Source of the DNA: Papaver somniferum
Lineage: Eukaryota; Streptophyta; Magnoliopsida; Ranunculales; Papaveraceae
DNA length: 64,000 nt
Reading direction: 5' to 3'
Assembly: GCF_003573695.1 (NCBI RefSeq)
Contig: NC_039360.1
Location: forward strand, 123,094,336 to 123,158,335
In this document: piece after piece, positions 34,292 to 45,769 of the stretch
How the letters are laid out: each line of letters starts with the position of its first letter
Position numbering within the stretch: the stretch's first letter is position 1
Program-made: the position numbers and the translations under genes
The notes under the pieces: model-generated
Database searches by the model: none
What the model was told of the DNA's origin: nothing
Seen by the model: the letters and a program-made list of their open reading frames with translations, nothing else

Positions 34292-36698
34292 TTTTAGAGC
34301 ATAGCTCGGTCGACCTCGCATGTATTGCTATCTCAAGCATGTTTGTCAATGTTAGTGATCAAAACTATGAGTCTTGATTTCTAGCCTACATATCTAAGTC
34401 TCGGATTAGGATAGAAAAGTGTAATTGAGATCAAGGACTTCATGGAGATTCATCATACGACGATGAAGATCTACTCAAAGAACCGTGGAACTTCATCAAC
34501 AAAAAGGTATGTGGAGACTTGAACTTATCTATCACTCAAAAGTCTATCTCTTCTATCTCCTACTTATTATGAGACAAAAGTCATATGCTATATAGACTGG
34601 ATCATACACATTTGATATTTCGATCCGAGTATATCTCGCCTATCTATATCTCGAAATTATGTGTTGGTAAAGCGTTTCGCTTTGATCAAGTTTATCTTTA
34701 CCTAGTGACGGAAGTCATGAAAATTTTCAATTACTTTGAGAATTGCTATGACGCGAAACGGTTTGTGAATAACGTCTATATAACGTCCTATGAAAATGTC
34801 TCAATGATTGGAATGAGAGTTTAGATTACATAACCATCTATTCCTTAATCCGAAGTTTTCGAACTTTGTTGATTGAAAGAAACCGTAGGAATTGGCTTTG
34901 CCAAGTCCGCGAACCCAGTCCGCGAACTGATGGAAGTTCTCGACCGAGAATTTCTGCTGGGATTTTCCAACAACTCGTTTGCGTGTAAGCCCGCAAACTC
35001 AGTCCGCGAACTGGCGAAAGTCTCCTTGCCGAGATTTTCTACTGAGTTTGGAAAACTCCACCGGTTGTCTTAAGTCCGCAAACTTGTTTGTGAGCTTAAG
35101 TGGTTATGATCTAAATATGTGCTCTGAACATGAAACTTAAATTACTAAGTTATGCTTTATGCAAACCGTGGCTATAAAGTTCATGAGCCGATTCAATCGA
35201 ATCGAATAATCTTTGTTTCAATTGTGTCTCGTGTAGTTACATAAGGTCTCATAGCAATTGAACAACTCTTTAACTAGTTCATTTGAGTTAATTGAACTAA
35301 TTATGGTGAAGAAGACCAAGGTTAATATGAAATGCTCATATGGTTATCCTTTTGGGTTACTATGTTGAACCAACATACACGTACACGTTTGGGCATGGTT
35401 TTCACAAACCCAGTAAACGTCTACCCAAGTGTGTGTGACAAGCTAAGTTTTCGATCCAACGGTTGAGAAATATTAGCTTGAATCTAAATCGGGTTTTCAT
35501 CTAACGGTGAATATGGATTGCTTTGTAACTACGGCAAAACCCTGATTTGAAGGCTATATAAAGGAGACATCTAGCATTGTGCAAAACTAATCCCCACATT
35601 TTGTGTGATACTAGTGCGCTCGCTAGAGTCGATTCTCCTTTATCCTTTGGTTTTCTTCTCTAAAACCAGGTTAACGACTTAAAGACTTCATTGGGATTGT
35701 GAAGCCAGACCGATACTACTTTTATCGTAGTTGTGTGATCTGATCTTGCATCTTCTATCGTACGAGTACAATATTTGATTGGCTTGAGATCGTGAGAGTT
35801 CTATGATAGGAAAGATAAAGAAGTCACAAACATCTTCGTCTCACTGTTTGTTATTCCTCGACAAACCGCCAGTGTAGTCAGGAAGGATTGTAGAGTGGTG
35901 ACTGATTAATCTAGGCTGTTCTTCGGGAATATAAGACCGGATTATCAATTGGTTCCTGTTCACCTTGATTTTATATCTTAAGACGGAACAAAACCTAGGG
36001 TTTATCTGTGGGAGACAGATTTATCCTTTGATAGACTTTTCTGTGTGAGACAGATTTGTTTATTATCAAGTCTGTGATTTTGGGTTGCAACAACTCTTGG
36101 TTGTGGGTGAGATCAGCTAAGGGAATCAAGTGCGCAGTATCCTGCTGGGATCAGAGGCGTAAGAGTACAACTGTACCTTGGATCAGTGGGAGACTGATTG
36201 GGGTTCAACTACAGTCCAGTCCGAAGTTAGCTTAGAGTAGGCTAGTGTCTGTAGCGGCTTAATACAGTCTGTATTCAATCTGGACTAGGTCCCGGGGTTT
36301 TTCTGCATTTGCGGTTTCATCGTTAACAAAATTTCTGGTGGCTGTGTTATTTCATTTTCCGCATTATATTGTTTATATTTATAATTGAAATAATACAGGT
36401 TGTGCGTTAAAGGTTAATCGATTGGAGATCCGACCTTGTGGTTGTCGATTTCATTGATTAATACTTGGACATTGGTCTTTGGTACCGTCCAAGTTATTCC
36501 TTGTATTTGATAAAGACTCGCTATTGTTTTTAGCTTGTGTAAAAATCAAATCAAGAGAGAGATATTAACTCCTTGAGATACTTTTATCTAGATTGAGTCT
36601 GACTGTCTAGTTGATTCTCTAGCAAAGTATTTTTGAGTTATTCCATATAGATTGCTAAGAAAAATATTGGGTGGTGTTATTAGACCCCCGCTTTTTCA
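34292..36698 (+). repeat. LTR4 of the Sirevirus-like array
   Basis: 2407 bp. The first bases are TTTTAGAGC instead of TGTTAGAGC, so the terminal TG is lost; the end is intact (GCTTTTTCA). It shares its diagnostic variants with LTR1. The TATA box is at 35555-35562. Confidence 0.9.
35555..35562 (+). promoter_or_regulatory. TATA box of LTR4
   Basis: CTATATAAAGGAG, same LTR position as in the others. Transcripts from it would run into the RT antisense strand of element C. Confidence 0.6.
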
Positions 36699-36703
36699 TT
36701 TCC
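36699..36703. other. Target site duplication, right of Sirevirus-like array
   Basis: TTTCC, identical to 16685-16689. Joining the flanks restores a continuous RT region of element C. Confidence 0.85.
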
Positions 36704-37745
36704 CATGAAGCTCTTTCACAGTGCGTGGAGGAGGCATGGTAGTAATAACTTTCGTCTTGTCTGGGTCAACTTTCATCCCTTCTGCAGTGACTTGGAAACC
36801 TAGGAATTTCCGGGAGGAGACACCAAAAGCGCACTTCAGAGGATTCATTTTTAACTTATACTCCCTGCATCTTTCGAAAACTTGTCTCAAAACGTCTAGG
36901 TGGGATGCTCGAGTATTCGACTTCACCACCACATCGTCTACATAGTCCTCCACTTTCTTGTGCATCATATCATGAAATATTGTAGTCATAGCTCGTTGAT
37001 AAGTGGCACCTGCATTCTTTAGTCCAAAGGGGACCATAGTGTAGTGAAAATTCCCAATGGGAGTCTGGAACTCAGTCTTGTTGGCATCGTGTTCGTACAT
37101 CTTGATTTGGTTGTATCCGCTGTAACATCCATGAATGAGAACATACCGTGACCACTGGTTGCATCGACGATCATATCAATGTTGGGTAAGGAAAAATCAT
37201 CCTTCGGGCAACATTTATTCAGGTTCCTGAAATCCATACTGCATATGATTTGACCATTCTTCTTCTTGACTGGGACGACATTTGCCAGACACGTTGGATG
37301 TTGAATGGGTTTGATGAATCCTGCTGCCAGTAGTTTATGAACCTAGACTTTGAATTGTTCCTCGACTTCATGTATGAACTGCCTAGGCGGTTGTTTGACA
37401 GCTTTGGAGCCGGGAGTGATGTGTAGATGATGAGTGACTAATTTATCGTCCAGTCTAGGCATTTCCTCGTACGTCCAAGCAAAGATATCCCGATACTCCT
37501 TCAGTATACTTATCAATTATGTTCGTTCCTCTGGTGATAGTGCAGAACTAATCAAGATTGGTCTTGGATCATCCTCTGTTCCGATATTGATTGTTTCAAT
37601 ATCATCAGTACTGGAGTCAGCGCCATCTTGTAATTGTCGTGGAGCATCTTGAATTTCTTCGTCATTTGATTGTTCGCTCTGACATGATTCTTCGGGGCAG
37701 GGATACTTTTTATCGATCTCTCCTGTTAATTGCTAATCTTTCAGT
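36704..37745 (-). pseudogene. Reverse transcriptase N-terminal and palm part, element C
   Basis: On the minus strand from 37735 it reads a linker (DAPRQLQDGADSSTDD), FAWTYEEMPRLDDKLVTHHL, VVPVKKKNGQI, MDFRNLNKCCPKDDF, a frameshift near 37100, then FQTPIGNFHYTMVPFGLKNA, the catalytic EDYVDDVVVKS, and LKMNPLKCAFGV. YVDD is the RT active-site motif. In-frame stops and frameshifts show that it is dead. The upstream boundary with the protease is a TAG in the context TAG-CAA-TTA (37727-37735 on the minus strand), which is shared with element E. Confidence 0.9.
37727..37735 (-). promoter_or_regulatory. Candidate leaky stop codon between protease and RT, element C
   Basis: The minus strand reads AAA GAT TAG CAA TTA in the protease/RT frame. 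UAG-CAA-UUA is the tobamovirus-type readthrough context (UAG-CAR-YYA). Reading is open on both sides apart from a TAA about 33 bp upstream (37766-37768) that looks like later damage. Confidence 0.55.
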
Positions 37746-37765
37746 CGCCGGTAAATGATCTTTCC

Positions 37766-38404
37766 TTATGCATCATGACTGACTATAAAATTAGATCCTT
37801 GAGATAAGACCTGATATTTATGGCGCTTGGGTGGTGTGATAGGTGACTTGGACACTTTAATACCATTCATTGAATAGGATGGTTTGCCAGCTTTCTCAAT
37901 GGACTTCCAGCCTGGGAGCGGGGTGCTATAGATCTTGCTTGAAGGTTCAGGGATGCTTTTTGGCGGTTCGAGGAACTCAGCATCATAAACCGGAGCATAA
38001 AGAGATGAAGAGGCTGCAATATGAATGATCTTGTTGTTGAGCAAAGCCTTCATACATTGGTGATATGTCGAGGGAACAACCTTGTTATCATGGAGCCACG
38101 GTCGTCCGAGTATCATGTGATAATCAGGATCTTTCTCAATTACGTGAAATTTGATCGTTGATTGAATGGGTCCCACTTTCAGATCCACATAAGCGTACCC
38201 GTATGTATGGCTCTGGCTTCCTTCAAAACCCTCCATCAATATGGGATGATGAAAACATTTGCTTTGTGGAACTTTGGATGCCTTGAGAGTCTTTATAGTG
38301 ACGAGATTCGTAGAAGTGCATGTATCGACAAGAGCTCTCCTGAATTCATGGTCTTTGATAACAACAATCACGTACAGGGCCCGGTTATGTCCTTCTCCCG
38401 CCAT
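37766..38404 (-). pseudogene. Retropepsin (aspartic protease), element C
   Basis: It starts in the conserved EGHNRALYV block. The active-site motif is RRALVDTCTSTNLV, where DTG is expected, so the catalytic Gly is Cys and the enzyme would be inactive. It continues with HPILMEGFEGSQSHTYGYAY, DPDYHMILGRPWLHDNKVV and STYHQCMKALL. It cleaves the Gag-Pol polyprotein in intact elements. A TAA ends the frame at 37766; element E has GAA there. The same domain in E is at 62990-63620. Confidence 0.85.
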
Positions 38405-38929
38405 TCGGTCTTCTTCAGTAAAGGTAATTAATATTGTTTTTCGAATGTTCGGACATCATAGATACTTCTTAAACTGCTAGAGATGGCGGAATTATTTGCA
38501 CATCAGATGATATCTGGTTGAGTGCAACAAACATGTTCGTACGCTGATCTCTGGAGAAGTGAAGGAGTTCACATAGATTCTCTATTAAATATGTAACTTC
38601 CTATCCACCGTCTTCTCATAAGTAGTGAAACTGCTGGCTTGAGGATGGTCCTCAATTGAGGAATTAGCCCTCAGTTCCGAAATTTTTGGAGCAGATGCAC
38701 CGCTTAAATATGATGTCAACCTCATGAGAAAATTAAATATGTTGTTTATTTTCTATTTCATCAAGTTCATGTTCCTTGTGTGGATTTCCTGTATCCGTGC
38801 CAACTCGATCAAGGTTATGACTTCCCCATCGACCGTGCTATCAGACGGAGTATTGGAGGGAGGAACATTACCATTTGAAAGATTCTGACCGGAATTTGGA
38901 GTAGTTCAATTAGACCTAAGACCGACCAT
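38405..38929 (-). pseudogene. Gag-core-less leader of the polyprotein, element C
   Basis: It starts at ATG 38929 (MVGLRSN, followed at codon 8 by TGA) and reads a short helical region (EIHTRNMNLMK) similar to the leader of element E (EVHTRNMDLMKETI). It then goes directly into the protease without a gag core or zinc knuckle. The gag core kept in element A (YVSPTFTLYDGSG) has no counterpart. E has the same arrangement, so the loss is shared rather than private. Confidence 0.65.
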
Positions 38930-38964
38930 CTTTGTGAAAATTGGGATTGCAACCGAAAGATTAA

Positions 38965-38984
38965 TCTCCCAATGTGGTCTCCAA
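38965..38984 (-). other. Primer-binding site, element C
   Basis: On the minus strand the sequence after the LTR is TTGGAGACCACATTGGGAG, aligned with the sites of A, D and E. Confidence 0.6.
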
Positions 38985-38986
38985 TT

Positions 38987-39566
38987 TGTTTATGGGACAA
39001 AACGATTTGCTGGTTTTATAGGAAAATGAAGATACGACCATGCGGAGGAGACTACACGACCGAGCAAATTGCTTTAACTTTTTCAAACAGATGCACTGCA
39101 AAGGGAGTGCTTTCAATTCGAGAGATCAATCTGTAGGACTCCGGCCTAAACCAAGACAATGGTCATTCCAGACTCAATTCGGTCACAAGAGAGGATGGGT
39201 CGATCTGTAGGAGGAAAGCTGAGAAATGTGTGAGATCAATGTTGATCAAGGATTGTGTATGTGTTGTGTATTCTGCATGAAGAAATAAGATAAGTTCTGA
39301 TTGATTGAATGTATGCTCTGTTGAGAGTGATTGCTCAAACGATGAGAATTCTTGTGTGATGAGAATTCTTTGTTCAGACAAGCGTTCTGAAAAGACGAGG
39401 GTACGCAAATATACCTAAAACTAAAACTTTTCCACCTATAAGTCCTTTCTCCGAAAGTGATTGTCTATGGACTGAGTCGAGACAATACAACAAATCGGTT
39501 CACACTTCGTGTAATCGCCTATGGATACGAGATCGAGACAATGCAACAACGAAGTATATTTACTTG
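38987..39566 (-). mobile_element. 5' LTR of element C, truncated by element D
   Basis: It begins TGTTTATGGGACAAAACGATTTGCTGG and runs parallel to the start of the A LTR (GCAAAGGGAGTGCTTT, GAGAGATCAATCTGTAG, TCGGTCACAAG), with clear divergence. At 39567 another LTR start of the same general family begins, so the rest of the C LTR lies beyond element D and outside the window. Confidence 0.75.
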
Positions 39567-40066
39567 TGTTTGGGGGTGAAAATAGTTTCTGCTGGTTTCG
39601 GTAATTTCATGTTTTGTGGGTGAGAAACGAGCTTAAACCCTAAACAATGTACTACAAGGGAGTACTTTAGATTCGAGAGATCAGTCTGTACAAGTCTGGC
39701 TGTTTGAGGGTGAAAACGATTTTTGCTGATTTTGGTAATTTCGGGTGTGCAGGTGAAAAACGAGTTTAAACCCTAAACAATGTACTGCAAGGGAGTAGTT
39801 TAGATTCGAGAGATCAATCTGTACAAATCCGGCCTAAACCAAGAAATGGCCGTTCCAGACTTTCTTCGGTCACAAAGTGAAGGAGAGGTTGGTTTTGGAG
39901 AGGGAAGCGAAGAGAGTGTTGAGACCAGAATAGTTGATTCTAGAAGAGTAGTTGTTTCACGACTTGTATCAGAAAGTGGGAAGCTAACATATGGAAAGCT
40001 AGCAAATATTTTTTGAGTGTTGTATGCTCCTGACCTGAACTTGTTGTTTGGTGGAAATAGGTAAGA

Positions 40067-40076
40067 CCTATTTATA
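40067..40076 (-). promoter_or_regulatory. TATA box of the left LTR of element D
   Basis: TATAAATAGG on the minus strand, about 500 bp from the LTR end. The same box is at 58384-58393 in the right LTR. Confidence 0.55.
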
Positions 40077-40741
40077 CAAGTCGAAGTGAAACGTACTCTG
40101 GTCTCGTAAGAAATAGAAACGGATGAGTAAATGGGAGGAGGTGGTAACCGGTAACGCCTGGAATTGATGTTCCATATTGAAGGAAAACGTTTCACCATTA
40201 CTCCCTGTATTTACTAACCGCCTCATTCTTATGACATTGTCTTGTAACGGGGGTAGTGTACGTCGCACGCTGTAAACCGCCAAACCAATACCCTAATGAG
40301 CATCCCAGTTTGTGACATGTGTTGATGTCTCGAGTGTTTTCGTGGCATGTAGCATGTTGCTGTTGTTTGGCAAGTTGAGCTTGGGAGACTTGCTGGCTCG
40401 GTGGTGACCCTCGACGATCGAGATTTTGCATCTTGAGAGGAAGGGTAGCCGTTGATTATTGCAACCCTTCGTTTGGTAGCCAACGGCATGAAAACATGTC
40501 CGGCATGGCTTTGACATGGTTAGGCGTGGCCAAGCTAGGATTTTGGCATAGTTTAAGCGCGGCCAAGAACTAAGGTTTTTGCATAGTTTGGGCGCGGCCA
40601 AAATTAGGGCTTGGCGTTGGGCTAAAGGTTTCCACGCGTTAGCTGGTGACCTTGGCCGGCTAAGATCTGCATCTTAGATGGCAGGGTGGCCATTGATTGT
40701 TGCAACCCCTCGTTTTGGCAGCCAACGACGTGAAGGAAAGG

Positions 40742-41443
40742 CTGGCATGGATGACATGCTTTGGCGCGGAGATGTGGCTGGCACGCTTGCCATTTGCACA
40801 TGTGGCATGGTTGGCATGCCCTGGTACGGAGATGCGGCTGGCACGACATGCCATTGGAACATGTGGTATGGTTGGCATGCCCTGGCGCGGAGATGTGGCT
40901 GGCACGGCATGCCATTGGCACATGTGGTATGGTTGGCATGCCTTGGTGCGGAGATGCAGCTGGCACGACATGCCATTGGCACATGTGGTATGGTTGGCAT
41001 ACCTTGGCGCGGTGATGTAGCTGGCACGACATGCCATTGGCACATGCGGCAGGGTTGGCATGCCTTGGCGCGGAGATGCGGCTGGCACGGCATGCCATTG
41101 GCACATGCGGCATGGTTGGCATGCCTAAGCGCGGAGATGCGGCTGGCACGGCATGCCATTGGCACATTGGTATGGTTGGTATGCCTTGGAGCTGAGATGC
41201 GGCTGGCACGACATGCCATTGGCACATGTGGTATGGTTGGCATGCCTTGGAGCGGTGATGTGGCTGGCAGGGATTGTCATTGGCACATGCGGCAAGGTTG
41301 GCATGCCTTGGCGCGGAGATGCGGCTGGCACGGCATGCCATTGGCACATGCATCATGGTTGGCATGCCTTGGCGCGGAGATGCGGCTGGCACGTCATGCC
41401 ATTGGCATATGTGGCATGGTTGGCATGCCTTGGGTGGCGAACT
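40742..41443. repeat. 60-61-bp minisatellite in the D LTR
   Basis: About 11 units of the type GGCGCGGAGATGCGGCTGGC + ACGGCATGCCATTGGCACAT + GYGGYATGGTTGGCATGCCTT follow one another. The period of 60-61 bp is close to a multiple of 3, so long ORFs appear on both strands (for example 40622-41656 and 40678-41454); these translate only the repeat and are not genes. Confidence 0.9.
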
Positions 41444-41738
41444 TGGACGGTTGAGATCTGCATCTCGGATGGAAGGGCAGTCGTCGATTATTGCAACCCT
41501 TTGTTTTGGCAGCCAGCGGCATGTGGTAGGGCCGGCATGGCTTTGGCATAGTTTAGGTGCGGCCAAAATTAGGGTTTGGTGCAAACCGTGATGTTTGGCC
41601 TTGGGACGGAAGTTTCCATGCGTTGGGTGGCTAACTTGGATGGCTAAAATATGCATCTCAGATGGAAGGGTAGCCGTTGATTATTACAACCCTTTGTTTT
41701 GGAAGCCAGCGTCGTGCATGGCTTTGGCATGTGTTAGG

Positions 41739-44700
41739 AACGGCCAAAATTAGGGTTCGGTGCAAACCGTGATGTTTGTCCTTGGGTCGGAAGTTTCCAT
41801 GTTGGGTGGCTAACTTGGACGGTGGAGATCTGCATCTCGGATGGAAGAGTAGTCGTTGTTTGTTGAAACCCTTCGTTTGGCAGCCAGCGGCATGGTTTAG
41901 GGCCGGCATGGCTTTGGCATGGAGGCGTGGCTGACATGGTTTGCCATTGGCACGTCGGTGCAGCTGGCATGGTTGGCATGCCTTGGCGCGGTGGTGCGGC
42001 TGGCATGGATGGCATGCCTTGGCGCGGATACGTGGCTGGCATGATTTGCCATTGGCACGGCGGTGCGGATGGCATGGTTGGCATGCCTTAGCGCGAGGAT
42101 GTGGCTGGCATGGTTTGCCATTGGCACGGTGGTGCGGCTGGTATGGTTGGCATGCCTTGGCGCAGAGATGTGGCTGGCACGGCATGTCATTGGTACATGT
42201 GGTGCGGTTGGCATGGTTGGCATGCCTTGGCGCGAGGATGTGGCTGGCATGATTTTCCATTGGCACGGTGGTGCGGCTGGCATGCCTTGGCGCGGAGATG
42301 TGGCTGGCACGGGATGCCATTGGCATATGTGGTGCGGTTGGCATGGTTGGCATGCCTTGGTGCGAGGATGTGGCTGGCATGGTTTGCCATTGGCACGGTG
42401 GTGCGGCTGGGATGGTTGGCATGCCTTGGCGCGGAGATGTGGCTGGCACGGCATGCCATTGGCACATGTGGTGCGGTTGGCATGGTTGACATGCCTTGGT
42501 GCGTGATAAACACGTAAGTGCTACATTTTATACCCATATTTATATTATCTAGGACTCGATATTTTAGTTACTAATATTATTTTAGTGCTTTTGTAGAAAG
42601 TACAAGTGAATTCGATCATCCGGCGAATAAACAACAAAATGTGAGACTTAATGGTCTTTGCGACGAAAGTGGCCAAATGTGGTTGGCCTGGTATTTCCAT
42701 GTATCAGCAACCACAATGATGAAATGAGGTTGGCCTGGTATCTCCATGTATCATCAACCACATTGATAAAAATGACAATTTGAGACTGGCCTGGTATTCT
42801 TTATATATCAGCAGCGCTCATATACTACTCCCGACACTGAAACGATGTCCACTGGAATTGTCTTGGCATGTTTCAAATAAACCAGGCCCAATAGTGTGTC
42901 CAAAGGGAACAATAGTCTCCAGTCTCCACCACATTTCTTTGTGGTACATGCATCTCAACAGCATGGTTTATTCCTTGTCACCACAAAACCAAAAGCAACC
43001 TCGAGCAGCTGCCATTACTTATTCTTCACAGTGCAAGATGGTGGCTGCATGGGTGAGATAAAGACATCACAGTGATACCTTCTATCCGGCAGTAACATTT
43101 CTTCAAGGTTTTTTATTGTTCTTAATGGCTGAAGTAAGCGCAGGCAATGGTGACATGATCGGCGCAAGGGGAGAATTCAAGCAGTATAGGAAGCTGTTGT
43201 TGAACTGGTGGGTTTGCTGTGGCCGGAAAGTGGGTTTCGTTGACAGTTCTCAGTAAAGGAAATTAATAGCTGCAAAGAAGAAAGATGCCGTGGGTGTTAT
43301 TGTGCCGAGAACAGATGGGTTGTTGGATCGAGTTAAGTACAGGCGAGGTTGTTTGGTTCGAGATGAGCAGTCGATGATGAGAAAAGGAAATGCAAAGGAT
43401 AGAGAATGAGTGTGACTTGTTTGCAACCAGTGGGGGTTTCGGCATCAAACTGAAATTGGGTTTCTGGTGTCCTACAACGGAAGTTGAAGTGTATAGCTGA
43501 ACGTGGTTGGAATGGAAAGGCCGAATAAGCACTGAAACTGCGTTGTAATTGCTCGTAGAATTGCGTGAAAGAAGATGGCAACTAGGAAACCAGGGAAGCA
43601 ACGACGTTCAAAGTGTGTTGTTGGTGTCGTGCCTTGCCCGTGATTTGGAGGAGTTTGCAGTTGAGAAACGAACTGGAAATCGAATGGGCTTGGCCTGAAA
43701 TGATCGCGATTTGTGATGATGTTTAGTCGTTCTTTCTTCCGGTTTTGTCCAGCAACATCAGAACCTCAAGATGGTTGAGCAGTTCCGGTGATGATGGATT
43801 GTTGAATGACTATTCACGGAAACTGTAGGTTGTTGTTCGAGTTTGGTTAGCTGGCATAGCAAATAAGATGGGGGAGATTTGTGTTAGTTGGATTCGTTCC
43901 ATAGGATGGTGATGATACGATGGAGTGATTAGCTGAGCACCGATACTGTGCAGTGAAACTGGTGTTGTGGTCGATCTCGGAAGGAGCTGAAGTAGTCAGG
44001 GAATACTCTGGTGCTGTAATACCAGTCGGCAATGGTTCGAATACAACTAATACAGCAAGTGGAACAACTGAACTCAGTGAACAATGAATGCGTAGCAGCT
44101 GGAATTGGCAGAAGCCAGACATGGTGCTGTGGATTAATGGAAGTTGGATATTGGCTCGAGTCTGCTGCTTTTGGTTCGAGATGTAAAAGCTACAAAGTCC
44201 GGAAGGAGCTGAAGATGGAAATGGCAAGGAATGGTGACGAGATGCCTGGAATTGCAAACACTTGCGGAAATATTGAACCTGGAAGACGGGTGATTCTTGG
44301 CCCGAATGCAGTCGATCGACAAGTGTTGCTGTCGAGATTTGTTGCATGTGATGACTGATTGGGTTCAATGATTGCTGCTCATTGGCAGTGGAGTCAGGGA
44401 CGATGATGAGAGTTAGCTCGGGTTAAAGGGATCTCAGTGAGGGAATTGTCTTTGATCGAAGTTCAGGGTTTGGAGAGATGGTGACGAAGCAGGATTGAAA
44501 AGAAAGTGGAGTCGATATTCATTGCAGCGACTTTGTGTTCATGCATGAAGTTGAGGTCTGTATGTTTGCTGAGTTGGATCTGCTACGAGAGGAAGCCGGT
44601 GACCTGTGCTGGTGATTGAGCTTAGATGGTCGCAGAAGAGAATTTGGAGTTACGAGAAGGAATGATTGGTGCTGGGTCAGGGTTGGAAAGCAGTTTTGGA

Positions 44701-45232
44701 TATAAGGTGGCTCGTGGTTGGACTGGGCCTCGGGAACTCGCTGGGTCAGGTCTTAATGAGACTCCTTCGCAGCACCTATATATTTCAATTGAGAAGAACA
44801 AAGAGGGGAGGAAGCCGGAGGCCGATGACAGAGGCTGGAGGAGGTTGCGGCAACAAGCCAAAACCAGGAAGGAGGCGCGGCGGAGAGCCGTGAACAGGAG
44901 CTAGGGTTTGAGAAGTTTCATTGCCCATTTTTCAATTATTTTGGTTTAGCTAATTTTGATTTCAATTTGTTTATGGTTTTTGGAGAAAGTCATGGCTAAC
45001 TAATCCATATTAGGGTTTAGATAGAAGCCAATTTTGTTTTATAAACTCTACGATGATATTTCTAATAATGATTCATTGATTAGTGATTTCTCTTCATATA
45101 GCTTGGTGTTTTATCGTTAATGTGATTTTCTAGATTATTTATGCTTTTGAATTGATATTTCGTGCTTCGGTTAAATCCCTAGACGAGGTATGCAAGGATA
45201 GATAGGTAATGCTTTAGGATCGCTACATACGA
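41739..45232. repeat. 3.5-kb duplicated segment, copy 1
   Basis: It matches 49542-53056 in the same orientation almost base for base. It consists of D-LTR minisatellite sequence followed by most of an Athila-type LTR. The copies start at a shared AACGGCC, which in copy 2 is the junction with the hAT element. Confidence 0.85.
41930..42503. repeat. Second minisatellite block in the D LTR
   Basis: Related to 40742-41443 but built of alternating units with GCTGGCATGGTTTGCCATTG + GCACGGTGGTGCGGC and GCACGGCATGCCATTGGCAC. The copy at 49735-50331 has one unit more and small differences. Confidence 0.85.
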
Positions 45233-45591
45233 AGCGAAGGAAGTTACAACGGAGAAACTATATTTTAGAATTTAATATAACATCTTCCGAGACATGAGAT
45301 TGATTTCGAAATTTGTCTTGAGTGATAAATAGAGTTTTATATAATTGAATTGGTGAAAATCGAAAACCCTAACAACCCTTTCTCTTTTTTGTTACGTCTT
45401 TGTTATTTATTATTTCATTTTGTCCGAATTTCTGAAAACTCACAAAAACATCATATTACGATTACTTAGTTTTTGGTATTAGTTGGTAGAGTATTTCACA
45501 CTCCTCGTGGGAACGACCTGTACTTGCCATTGTTCTACTAGTTAGACACTGTGCACTTACAGTATTTTATTGTGGGTTTCCGAACCTACCA
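42504..45591 (+). mobile_element. Athila-type 5' LTR (element F)
   Basis: The 3088-bp LTR begins TGATAAACACGTAAGTGCTAC and ends GAACCTACCA, followed by the primer site TGGCGCCGTTGCCGGGGA. The U5 end contains CGTGGGAACGACCTGTACTTG, typical of plant Athila-group elements. About 42680-42810 has a threefold repeat of GGCCTGGTAT. A TATA-like TATATATT is at 44777-44784. The ORFs inside it are not convincing. It was inserted in the minisatellite of the D LTR. Confidence 0.85.
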
Positions 45592-45597
45592 AGTTTT

Positions 45598-45615
45598 TGG
45601 CGCCGTTGCCGGGGA
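45598..45615 (+). other. Primer-binding site of element F
   Basis: TGGCGCCGTTGCCGGGGA, the site typical of Athila-group elements (tRNA-Asp type), 6 bp after the LTR. Confidence 0.85.
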
Positions 45616-45769
45616 GTGGTAGCAAAATACTCGCTAGTTGATATCATTGTATATAGATTTTTTTAATTTTTGTAAATAATTTATTTTTATTGTTCTTTTA
45701 GTTCTTTTTACGCAGTTTGTTTGATTTTTTTTTAGGTACTTTAGTCTGAAGTGCGGGAGAAAAGAAAGT

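Larger units (their letters stand above)
16690..36698 (+). mobile_element. Sirevirus-like tandem array: four LTRs, three internal regions
   Basis: Four LTRs of about 2.4 kb (16690-19108, 22619-25040, 28512-30934, 34292-36698) alternate with three internal regions (19109-22618, 25041-28511, 30935-34291). Each internal region begins with a tRNA-iMet-type primer site TGGTATCAGAG and ends with AAAGGGGGAGA. Several further AAGGGGGAG tracts lie upstream of each 3' LTR, a known feature of Sireviruses (Ty1/copia). No gag or pol remains; each internal region has only one ORF of unknown function and about 2.5 kb of AT-rich DNA with diverged repeats (TTATGTTGAG... between about 21290 and 21860, and equivalents). 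One TTTCC duplication flanks the whole array. Confidence 0.85.
13079..39566 (-). mobile_element. Element C, Tat-type Ty3/gypsy element, interrupted
   Basis: On the minus strand the order is LTR part (from 39566 down to 38987), primer site, leader, protease, RT, RNase H, second RNase H, integrase, and then an antisense PMD remnant. The presence of an RT-linked RNase H plus an additional one marks the Tat lineage. A Sirevirus-like array (16690-36698) splits the RT gene, element A cuts the PMD end, and element D cuts the LTR. The 3' LTR of C must lie left of the window. 13732-13992, between the PMD and integrase ends, is non-coding. Confidence 0.85.
39567..42503 (-). mobile_element. Left (3') LTR of element D, proximal part
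   Basis: It begins TGTTTGGGGGTGAAAATAG. 39567-40673 matches 57883-58998. The first 134 bp are repeated at once (39567-39700 and 39701-39835). From 40420 on, a module with GAGATCTGCATCTCGGATGG and CAACCCTTCGTTTGGCAGCC recurs (about 40425, 40665, 41453, 41650, 41827), separated by minisatellites. It is cut at 42503 by an Athila-type LTR; the last part of the D LTR is at 53057-53176. Confidence 0.75.

Noticed and set aside
40622..41656. ORF of 344 codons on the minus strand and one of 258 codons on the plus strand (40678-41454)
   Set aside because: They translate a 60-61-bp tandem repeat in opposite directions, have no start context or similarity, and the same happens in the other minisatellite blocks (41658-42537, 49503-50365).
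43847..44368. 173-codon minus-strand ORF, present again at 51673-52194
   Set aside because: The conservation is due only to the recent segment duplication; it is inside an LTR, has no recognisable domain and overlaps plus-strand frames equally well conserved.
44626..44904. ORFs of 92 and 75 codons within the Athila-type LTR, repeated at 52452-52730
   Set aside because: They lie in LTR promoter/leader sequence, overlap each other and an antisense ORF, and show no family similarity.
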